Positions 1-4,967 of a stretch of 6,544 nt of DNA are shown here, piece by piece. The stretch spans positions 1 to 6,544 of the forward strand of contig CAITEM010000624.1 in the NCBI GenBank assembly GCA_903891395.1, given 5' to 3'. Origin of the DNA: an uncultured Hyphomicrobiales bacterium (GTDB lineage: Bacteria; Pseudomonadota; Alphaproteobacteria; Rhizobiales; Xanthobacteraceae). Below the pieces are notes generated by a model. That model was given only the letters and a program-made list of their open reading frames with translations, was not told the origin of the DNA and made no database searches. Each line of letters starts with the position of its first letter. The first letter of the stretch is position 1. The position numbers were made by a program, and so were the translations under genes.

Positions 1-34
1 GGCGCGAACCCGGAATCCAGCGCTTATCGGAATC
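1..34. repeat. Possible partial REP-like element cut by the window edge
   Basis: No gene can be supported here. Read on the minus strand, the segment contains CTGGATTCCGGGTTCGCGC, which resembles one arm of a palindromic repeat I recognise from Bradyrhizobium-type genomes (usually followed by a matching CCCGGAAT arm). The other arm would lie outside the window. The resemblance is from memory, so confidence is low. The gene served by the terminator just downstream must end before position 1. Confidence 0.3.
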
Positions 35-67
35 AAAACGGCGGGCCGCAGGCCCGCCGTTTTTTTT
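35..67 (+). terminator. Rho-independent terminator of an upstream + strand gene
   Basis: A perfect 10-bp stem (38-47 with 51-60, core ACGGCGGGCC / GGCCCGCCGT) closes a GCA loop. It is followed by a run of eight T (60-67) on the + strand. The A run at 35-38 extends the stem. It insulates the following AT-rich gene pair from upstream transcription, so that pair needs its own promoter. Confidence 0.88.
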
Positions 68-73
68 GCGATC

Positions 74-101
74 TTCCATTACACGTAAAAATTGTTACTA
101 T
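74..101 (+). promoter_or_regulatory. Weak candidate sigma-70-type promoter for the membrane-protein/SIR2 pair
   Basis: TACTAT at 96-101 resembles a -10 box, and TTCCAT at 74-79 is a poor -35 match 16 bases upstream. The only space for a promoter is between the terminator (ends 67) and the ribosome binding site (106-114), so a start of transcription near here is required if the pair is expressed on its own. The exact boxes are a guess. Confidence 0.27.
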
Positions 102-120
102 TAGCAAGGGGGAGTGGACC

Positions 121-750
121 ATGCCTGATGTCGTGAGAACACGCGCTGCCTACCAAAACTTGTTCCCAAGCCGTGATCAGCGGGAGGCTGCGTTAAAACA
201 TGCGCAAGACGTTAGAAAATTTGAGATCGATCTCTATTGGAAACGTGCGACCTATTTTTGGACGTTGATAGCGGCTTTATTTGCCGGATACTTTGCACTT
301 TTAAAGACCGGTGACTCAGTTGAGTCATCGCACATCGTAGCCTGTTTAGGGCTCATCCTCTCTGTTGCCTGGTATCTAGTCGGTCGCGGTAGTAAGTTTT
401 GGCAACAAAATTGGGAGATGCACCTCGATTGTCTCGAAGACGAGTTTACGGGGCCTCTGCACAAGACAGTTTTTAATCAGGAAGAGTTGTGGTTTTTTAA
501 TTTGGTCGGAGCTTACGCCTACTCGCCGTCTAAAATTAATCAAACTGTCGGCCTATCGGTCATTGCAATTTGGGCTGTACTAATCATTGGCGGTTTAACC
601 GGTCGTTTTCCAAATCTACTTCCATGCTTTTCAGTTTATTGGTGGACTATCGGAATCGCGCTTGTCGCGATTTTGAGTCTTCTCTTGCTTTGTAAGACGT
701 CAAAGACAGCTATCGTACATTTTTCAGCGCGCTCGAGAGAAATAGACTAG
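121..750 (+). CDS. Four-helix membrane protein of unknown function, possible defence partner
   Basis: 209 residues, with no catalytic motif recognised. Hydrophobic segments lie at about residues 42-62, 70-88, 142-160 and 172-191, giving two helical hairpins joined by a polar loop (89-141). The loop carries a striking aromatic/acidic stretch, W94-Q-Q-N-W-E99 followed by H101, D103 and L105-E106. From memory this resembles small membrane proteins that NCBI calls RipA family octameric membrane proteins; this was not verified. The N-terminus (1-41) is charged and probably cytoplasmic. The start is fixed by AAGGGGGAG at 106-114, six bases before the ATG. The frame is open upstream to the window edge, but a terminator lies there and no start codon lies between it and 121. 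The SIR2 gene follows on the same strand after 58 bases. Composition is AT-rich compared with the genes beyond 2825, suggesting transfer. It could instead be an unrelated envelope protein. Confidence 0.85.
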   Translation: MPDVVRTRAAYQNLFPSRDQREAALKHAQDVRKFEIDLYWKRATYFWTLIAALFAGYFALLKTGDSVESSHIVACLGLILSVAWYLVGRGSKFWQQNWEMHLDCLEDEFTGPLHKTVFNQEELWFFNLVGAYAYSPSKINQTVGLSVIAIWAVLIIGGLTGRFPNLLPCFSVYWWTIGIALVAILSLLLLCKTSKTAIVHFSARSREID

Positions 751-754
751 CGGG

Positions 755-774
755 TGATTTCTAAAATAGAATCA
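755..774 (+). other. Small inverted repeat between the membrane-protein and SIR2 genes
   Basis: TGATT(T)CTA and TAGAATCA form an 8-bp stem with one bulged T and an AAA loop. It starts five bases after the stop of the upstream gene. It is AT-rich with no T run after it, so it is not a terminator. It might be an operator or an RNA structure that modulates readthrough or translation of the SIR2 gene; it could also be chance. Confidence 0.35.
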
Positions 775-808
775 AACCAGCTTACTTAGAAAAAATTCGG
801 CGCCGCAA

Positions 809-2581
809 ATGATTGACCCTATCACCGCAGTCTCCTTTTCCGTTTATGAAAATAAAGGAACGTACGCGTTGCTCCTCGGTTCTGGCGTTTCGCGCGCAGC
901 GAACATCCCAACAGGCTGGGAGATTACGCTTGATCTGGTTCGCCGGGTTGGATTGTTGCAGGGGGCCAATGAGCAAGCAGATTGGTCAATCTGGTATCAG
1001 AAAAAATTCAACAAGGAGCCGAGCTATTCGGATTTGTTGGCTTCGTTGGCATCGACGCCAGATCAAAGGCGCGCGATTTTACATAGTTATATAGAGCCGA
1101 CAGATCTAGACATAAAAGCGGGGCGAAAGATCGCTACCAAGGCACACAAAGCAATAGCCAGACTCGTGCGTGACGGCTTTATTAGAGTAGTTGTTACCAC
1201 AAACTTTGATCGCCTCTTGGAAAGTTCATTGCGGGAGATTGGCATCGAGCCAACGATTATAAAATCGGTCGATGATATCGAAGGTGCTGTGCCGCTTACT
1301 CATGCCCGTTGTTACATTGTTAAAGTGCACGGTGATTACCTTGATACAAGAATTAAAAATACCGAGGATGAGCTAAAGAGCTACTCCAAAAAACTTAATC
1401 TAATACTGGATCGTATATTCGACGAATTCGGTTTGATTGTTTGCGGATGGTCGTCGGAATGGGACGAAGCGCTGCGCTCAGCGGTTTCACGGGCGCCTAG
1501 TAGGCGTTATTCGACTTATTGGACGGCTCGGGGGCAATTGTCAGATGCAGCGAAGGACTTGGTGGCTAGTCGGGCTGCGCGGGTAATCGAAATTGTAGGG
1601 GCTGACGAATTTTTCGGGGTGTTGCAATCGAATGTAGAAACCCAAGCGGCAATGCAAGGGCAAGATCCTCGCAGTATTGAGCTTCTCATTTCTAGTGCAA
1701 AGCGATTCCTGGCAAGATCAGAAGATCGGATTCAACTAGAGGAATTAATAGGTCGCGAAATCCGCTTATTGAGTGAACAGTTGGATGGAAGTGAATTTGA
1801 CGCGAATGGCACGCTTTCGGATGACCGTATTCAGGCTACGGTTAGCCGATATGAGGCAGTCGCAGAGCCTGCGGCTCGGTTGTTCGGCATCCTAGGTCGA
1901 TTTGGTGTGGGCCAAGAATACAAGGCCGTGGTGCATGCCATTCGCAATCTAGCGTCTTCAGAATCTCGTAGTGGCCTAATTGTACTAAACGAGCTCCGGT
2001 CCTACCCCGCTCGACTACTTTTGTTCAGTTACGGGATGGGGCTTCTTAAGGCAGAAAGATACGCTGATCTATTTGGTTTATTTTCGGCCGCGATAAGCAG
2101 GGATCATAGAACAGATACTACCGTTGTAGAATCTCTAGTCGCTTGGGAGGGCGATAACAAAGACTGGTGGAATCGGCTTGCTGAGTTCCCTGAACACAAT
2201 AGGAAGACTCCTCTCAGCGACCACATGCATAGCGTCTTCGAAGGTTGGTCTGGTGATTATCTTGTATTTCCAAAAAAGGAACTGACCATTCTTTTTGAGG
2301 GATTCGAACTTCTTGGTTCGCTCATGTACATTGGAATGACTAACGATGAGGAAACATTAGACAAAGTGGTCACGAGTTCATCGTTCGACCGAAATTATGT
2401 ATGGGCCCCAATGGGTCGCGCGAGTTGGGATGGACAAACAAGCCGCAAAGTATTTGAAGAATGGCGGCGAGCAGACGTGCAGGCCGCTTTAATTGCAGCT
2501 GGATTTGCTCGCAAGAGTGGCGCGTATTTGGAAAAGGCGATCAAGAGTATTGAGAATTTGTGTGGCAGGCTTCGTTGGTAA
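809..2581 (+). CDS. SIR2-family NAD-binding protein, putative anti-phage NADase
   Basis: 590 residues. The N-terminal ~275 residues form a SIR2 (sirtuin-fold) domain: nucleotide-binding G24-S-G-V-S28 with P34, T130-T-N-F-D134 containing the conserved Asn132, K172-V-H-G-D176 with the likely catalytic His174, and G213-W-S-S216. All key positions are present, so it should bind NAD. Known defence SIR2 proteins (ThsA, DSR1/DSR2, SIR2-HerA, SIR2-Argonaute) hydrolyse NAD on phage sensing and stop growth; that role here is inferred. Residues ~280-590 are predominantly helical-looking with no motif I recognise, and no P-loop or transmembrane segment is seen; this part is a candidate sensor or oligomerisation region. 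ATG 809 is the first start after an in-frame stop at 767, but no clear Shine-Dalgarno precedes it. Codons such as TTA, ATA and AGA are frequent, unlike the genes from 2825 on. The upstream four-helix membrane protein is 58 bases away on the same strand. Confidence 0.9.
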   Translation: MIDPITAVSFSVYENKGTYALLLGSGVSRAANIPTGWEITLDLVRRVGLLQGANEQADWSIWYQKKFNKEPSYSDLLASLASTPDQRRAILHSYIEPTDLDIKAGRKIATKAHKAIARLVRDGFIRVVVTTNFDRLLESSLREIGIEPTIIKSVDDIEGAVPLTHARCYIVKVHGDYLDTRIKNTEDELKSYSKKLNLILDRIFDEFGLIVCGWSSEWDEALRSAVSRAPSRRYSTYWTARGQLSDAAKDLVASRAARVIEIVGADEFFGVLQSNVETQAAMQGQDPRSIELLISSAKRFLARSEDRIQLEELIGREIRLLSEQLDGSEFDANGTLSDDRIQATVSRYEAVAEPAARLFGILGRFGVGQEYKAVVHAIRNLASSESRSGLIVLNELRSYPARLLLFSYGMGLLKAERYADLFGLFSAAISRDHRTDTTVVESLVAWEGDNKDWWNRLAEFPEHNRKTPLSDHMHSVFEGWSGDYLVFPKKELTILFEGFELLGSLMYIGMTNDEETLDKVVTSSSFDRNYVWAPMGRASWDGQTSRKVFEEWRRADVQAALIAAGFARKSGAYLEKAIKSIENLCGRLRW

Positions 2582-2596
2582 GCCGAGGTTCCAGAC

Positions 2597-2720
2597 ATGA
2601 GTGACGATCCAACCCCGCGCGGCACGCTCTCGGTGCGCATCAACGCCATGCCGGCGGACACCAACCGCTAACGACGATATTTTCGGCGGCTGGGTGCTCT
2701 CGCGCATGGACCTCGCCTAG
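2597..2720 (+). pseudogene. Truncated, frameshifted remnant of a YciA-type acyl-CoA thioesterase gene
   Basis: From ATG 2597 the frame reads MSDDPTPRGTLSVRINAMPA followed by DTNR and a stop at 2669-2671. One base out of phase, 2676-2717 continues as DIFGGWVLSRMDLA, followed by TAG at 2718. Together these match the N-terminus of hotdog-fold acyl-CoA thioesterases of the YciA family, whose hallmark is N-x-x-G-D-I-F-G-G-W-x-x-S-x-M-D and whose Asp is catalytic. A +1 shift lies between 2665 and 2676, and everything after about residue 40 (family length ~130) is missing; a REP-like palindrome begins where homology ends. A Shine-Dalgarno GAGG (2585-2588) is still present, so a 24-residue peptide might be made. 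The remnant begins directly after the SIR2 stop codon and marks the right border of the AT-rich block. Confidence 0.75.
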
Positions 2721-2725
2721 CCGCC

Positions 2726-2760
2726 CATGCTTCGAGACGCGCTGCGCGCTCCTCAGCATG
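2726..2760. repeat. REP-like palindromic element
   Basis: Outer arms CATGCT (2726-2731) and AGCATG (2755-2760), middle arms GAG (2734-2736) and CTC (2752-2754), and an inner CGCG-CTG-CGCG hairpin (2738-2748) give an imperfect palindrome. The minus-strand reading, with GAGGAGCGCG and CGTCTCGAAGCATG, matches a repeat motif I know to be very common between genes of Bradyrhizobium relatives. No T run follows. It may protect 3' ends of transcripts or serve as a target for REP-associated transposases. Confidence 0.68.
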
Positions 2761-2775
2761 AGACCCGGTCAAAGC

Positions 2776-2802
2776 AAAAACGGCGGGCCGAAGCCCGCCG
2801 TT
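2776..2802 (-). terminator. Rho-independent terminator of the aquaporin gene
   Basis: On the minus strand CGGCGGGC pairs with GCCCGCCG across a TTCG tetraloop (2781-2788 with 2793-2800; flanking A-T pairs extend it), followed by TTTTT (2780 down to 2776). It lies 22 bases beyond the aqpZ stop codon, in the right orientation for it. On the + strand the trailing TTCTCTCT is a poor T run, so it is weaker for the pair upstream. Confidence 0.85.
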
Positions 2803-2824
2803 CTCTCTCATCCGCCCCGCCCGC

Positions 2825-3544
2825 TTAAACCTGCGTGCCGGTCACTTCGCCCGAGGGCGTCGCGCTGATCCAGCGATACGACACGCCGCCGATGATGCCG
2901 CCGACAATCGGCGCGACCCAGAACAGCCAGAGTTGTTCGAGCGCCCAGCCGCCGACGAACAACGCGGGGCCGGTCGAGCGCGCCGGGTTCACCGACGTGT
3001 TGGTCACCGGAATGCTGATGAGATGGATCATCGTCAGCGCCAGGCCGATGGCGAGCGGCGCGAAGCCCGCGGGCGCCTTGCCGTGCGTCGCGCCCATGAT
3101 GACGAACAGGAACACCGCGGTCAGCACCACCTCGGCGATCAATGACGCCTGCAGGCTGTATTTGCCCGGCGAGTGCTCGCCATAGCCGTTCGCGGCGAAG
3201 CCGCCGTCGAGGCTGAAGACGGCCTTGCCGCTGGCGATGGCATAGAGCACCGCCGCGCCGATGATGGCGCCGATCACCTGCGCGATGATGTAAGGCAGCA
3301 CCTGCGCCGCCGGAAAGCGGCCGCCGGCCGCAAGCCCGACCGTGACGGCCGGATTGAGATGGCAGCCGGAGATGTGGCCGATCGCATACGCCATCGTCAC
3401 GACCGACAGGCCGAAGGCGATCGACACGCCGAGCAGGCCGATGCCGACCTGCGGAAACGACGCCGCCAGCACCGCGCTGCCGCAGCCGCCGAACGTGAGC
3501 CAGAATGTGCCGATGGTTTCGGCGGTGTATTTTTTGATCTGCAT
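2825..3544 (-). CDS. aqpZ: Aquaporin Z, water channel
   Basis: 239 residues, close to the E. coli AqpZ length. It is an inner-membrane homotetrameric channel passing water in both directions. Both NPA boxes are present (N64-P-A66 in H-L-N-P-A-V-T, and N186-P-A188). The water-selective aromatic/arginine filter is visible as F44, H174, T183 and R189, which argues for AqpZ rather than a glycerol facilitator GlpF. The stretch THGKAPAGFAPLAIGLAL and the C-terminal WALEQLWLFWVAPIVGG are nearly those of the E. coli protein. Six hydrophobic segments and two half-helices fit the family. The start at 3544 is chosen because an AAAGGAGA ribosome binding site precedes it and the protein then begins right at the family N-terminus. 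The frame is open for 52 more codons upstream, but these are Arg-rich with no homology. The gene is monocistronic, with its own terminator, and divergent from the PfpI-family gene. Confidence 0.97.
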   Translation of the reverse strand: MQIKKYTAETIGTFWLTFGGCGSAVLAASFPQVGIGLLGVSIAFGLSVVTMAYAIGHISGCHLNPAVTVGLAAGGRFPAAQVLPYIIAQVIGAIIGAAVLYAIASGKAVFSLDGGFAANGYGEHSPGKYSLQASLIAEVVLTAVFLFVIMGATHGKAPAGFAPLAIGLALTMIHLISIPVTNTSVNPARSTGPALFVGGWALEQLWLFWVAPIVGGIIGGVSYRWISATPSGEVTGTQV

Positions 3545-3552
3545 TGTCGCAG

Positions 3553-3560
3553 TCTCCTTT
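3553..3560 (-). promoter_or_regulatory. Ribosome binding site deciding the aqpZ start
   Basis: AAAGGAGA on the minus strand, with its core 8-9 bases before ATG 3544. It favours the 239-residue form over the 291-residue open frame beginning at 3700. Confidence 0.8.
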
Positions 3561-3711
3561 TGCGTTGAACGCGCCCGGCTCGCAGTGAACGAATGGCGCG
3601 ATTGCCGCTGGGGTATGACCGCTCGGGTGATTCGACAGAAGGGGCGGCGCGGGTGCCGGCTTACCCGCAGCGCAGCGAGTTCCGCGCGACAGAAGCGCAC
3701 CAGAATTGCGC

Positions 3712-3736
3712 TGAACTATCCTGCTCCCACGTCGTT
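3712..3736 (+). promoter_or_regulatory. Near-match EcfG-type stress promoter for the PfpI-family gene
   Basis: TGAAC (3712-3716), 16 bases, then CGTT (3733-3736). The EcfG (sigma-EcfG/RpoE2) consensus is GGAAC-N16/17-CGTT, so there is one mismatch in the -35 box. The -10 lies 41 bases before ATG 3778, a normal distance. A general-stress promoter would suit a DJ-1/PfpI stress protein. Because of the mismatch it may be chance. Confidence 0.4.
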
Positions 3737-3777
3737 ATCTCCCCGGGGCCTGATCACCTCATTTCCCGGAGACACGC

Positions 3778-4341
3778 ATGTCCAATGAACTCGACGGCAA
3801 ACGCATTCTCATTCTCGCCACCAATGGTTTCGAGCAGTCGGAACTTGAGGTACCGCGCGACCGGCTCAAGGCCGCGGGCGCGCAGGTCGATATCGTCGCG
3901 CCCGACGCCGCCGATATCGAAGGCTGGGATCACAAAGATTGGGGCCGCGCCGTCAAGGTCGACAAGACGCTGCGCGACGCCAAGGAAGCCGACTACGACG
4001 CCATCGTGCTGCCCGGCGGCGTGATGAATCCCGACGCGCTGCGCATCAACAAGGAGGCGCTGGCGCTGATCAAGGCGTTCTACGACGCCGGCAAAACGGT
4101 CGCCGCGGTGTGCCACGCGCCGTGGCTGCTGATCGAGACGGGGCTGGCCAAGGACCGCAAGATGACCTCGTACAAGACCATCAAGACCGACGTCATCAAT
4201 GCCGGCGGCCTGTGGGAAGACTCGGCGGTCGTCACCGACAACGGCGTCATCACCTCGCGCAACCCCGGCGACCTCGAGGCCTTCTCGAAAAAGATCATCG
4301 AGGAAGTGCGCGAAGGCCGCCACCAGCGCAAAGCTGCGTAA
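3778..4341 (+). CDS. pfpI: PfpI/DJ-1 family protein, YhbO-like (type 1 glutamine amidotransferase fold)
   Basis: 187 residues, soluble, single domain. E19 in N-G-F-E-Q, the L78-P-G-G81 loop, and the nucleophile elbow A110-V-C112-H113-A-P with Cys112 and His113 are the PfpI/DJ-1 signature. The layout follows E. coli YhbO throughout, including the T-S-R-x-P-x-D-L-x-A-F near the C-terminus (159-169). Members of this family have been reported as cysteine peptidases, glutathione-independent glyoxalases or deglycases acting on methylglyoxal damage, and they protect against stress; which activity applies here cannot be read from sequence. The ATG at 3778 has GGAG (3768-3771) six bases upstream. It is divergent from aqpZ (233-base gap) and converges with a secreted-protein gene whose stop is 30 bases away, with no clear terminator between them. 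The basic tail R181-H-Q-R-K is short and unremarkable. Confidence 0.93.
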   Translation: MSNELDGKRILILATNGFEQSELEVPRDRLKAAGAQVDIVAPDAADIEGWDHKDWGRAVKVDKTLRDAKEADYDAIVLPGGVMNPDALRINKEALALIKAFYDAGKTVAAVCHAPWLLIETGLAKDRKMTSYKTIKTDVINAGGLWEDSAVVTDNGVITSRNPGDLEAFSKKIIEEVREGRHQRKAA

Positions 4342-4371
4342 AATATGGCGGCGTAATATGCCGGCGCGCGT

Positions 4372-4806
4372 CTATGGCGTGCCGAGGTCCGTCCAGTTCA
4401 CGGTGACATTGGCGTTGGTCTGGCCCTCGACGAGCACGGTCTTGGTGTGCACGCTCGAGATCATGTTCCAGACGTAGCGCACGCCGTTCTTGGTGACGTT
4501 GCGCACAACGTTGTTCTGCGCGTCGTAGGACACGAGCGCCAGCGCCACGCTGTTGTCGAGGAAACTATAGGCCCAGGTCGTAATGCCCTGATACTTCACC
4601 ACCGGGCAGCTCAGGCTCGGCGCGCCGCTGTTCGGCGATTTCAGGCAGCTCACTTTGAGGCCGGCCGGTATCGGCGGGTGGCTGTTCGGCGGCACAAAGG
4701 CGACGCGCGCCACCTCCGCCGTCGTCTTCTTCACCTGCGCCGCCGCCGGCTGAACGAGAAGCAGTGCGGCCACGGCCCAAATTCCGCTCACGCGCGCGTC
4801 CATCAT
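4372..4806 (-). CDS. Small secreted/periplasmic protein of unknown function
   Basis: 144 residues. The N-terminus, M-M-D-A-R then a hydrophobic run (residues 8-19) and Q-P-A-A-A|Q, is a Sec signal peptide with likely cleavage after residue 23. The mature part of about 121 residues has two Cys (54 and 67) that could form a disulfide after export. It also has a Tyr/Trp-containing segment (72-82) and a C-terminal V-T-V-N-W-T-D-L strand typical of beta-rich domains. I do not recognise a named family; similar short exported proteins occur in Rhizobiales, so it is probably a conserved hypothetical. The start at 4806 is chosen by AAGGGGG six bases before it. ATGs at 4812 and 4803 are alternatives, and the open frame extends to 4875 without a ribosome binding site. 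It is divergent from the lytic transglycosylase gene, so it could act in the same compartment, but no functional link is shown. Confidence 0.82.
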   Translation of the reverse strand: MMDARVSGIWAVAALLLVQPAAAQVKKTTAEVARVAFVPPNSHPPIPAGLKVSCLKSPNSGAPSLSCPVVKYQGITTWAYSFLDNSVALALVSYDAQNNVVRNVTKNGVRYVWNMISSVHTKTVLVEGQTNANVTVNWTDLGTP

Positions 4807-4812
4807 GGTCAT

Positions 4813-4819
4813 CCCCCTT
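4813..4819 (-). promoter_or_regulatory. Ribosome binding site deciding the secreted-protein start
   Basis: AAGGGGG on the minus strand directly abuts the ATG at 4812 and is six bases from the ATG at 4806, so the latter (or 4803) is the likely start. The 23 codons upstream in the same frame are then leader or promoter DNA. Confidence 0.7.
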
Positions 4820-4845
4820 GCGTTGATACCTGGAAGCCCGATGCA

Positions 4846-4875
4846 ACTATAAGTATATTGCGGGGTCCGGCGCAA
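4846..4875 (-). promoter_or_regulatory. Candidate sigma-70-type promoter of the secreted-protein gene
   Basis: On the minus strand TTGCGC (4875-4870), an 18-base spacer and TATAGT (4851-4846) give a fair housekeeping promoter with a leader of roughly 35 bases. The same AT-rich island (4845-4859) in GC-rich DNA may also supply the -10 (TATAAG, 4848-4853) for the divergent lytic transglycosylase gene, with TTGATA at 4823-4828 spaced 19 bases away. Neither assignment is firm. Confidence 0.38.
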
Positions 4876-4957
4876 CGGCGGGGCTCTGACAGAACGGGAT
4901 GTTCCGGCGGGCGATTCGATGTAAGTCCTGCGGGGGACCCTCGGGGCCAGAACGACG

Positions 4958-4964
4958 AAGGAAG
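4958..4964 (+). promoter_or_regulatory. Ribosome binding site deciding the transglycosylase start
   Basis: AAGGAAG just before ATG 4968, with the AAGGA core five bases away. It selects the form that begins with a signal peptide over the upstream ATG at 4899, which would add 23 charged residues ahead of it. Confidence 0.75.
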
Positions 4965-4967
4965 ACC

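Noticed and set aside
68..2720. Integrative element with integrase, tRNA attachment site or insertion sequence ends
   Set aside because: No integrase or transposase frame, tRNA or target-site duplication is visible around the AT-rich block, so transfer is argued from composition and the gene remnant only.
3545..3700. N-terminal extension of the aquaporin (52 codons)
   Set aside because: It is Arg-rich and without membrane character; the ribosome binding site and family N-terminus both point to ATG 3544.
3754..4323. 189-codon open frame on the minus strand
   Set aside because: It is a complement of the PfpI-family gene with no homology of its own.
4894..4906. GAAC-N5-GTTC inverted repeat as a LexA (SOS) box
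   Set aside because: Spacing is five; the alphaproteobacterial LexA site is GTTC-N7-GTTC and the Gram-positive form is GAAC-N4-GTTC, so neither fits.
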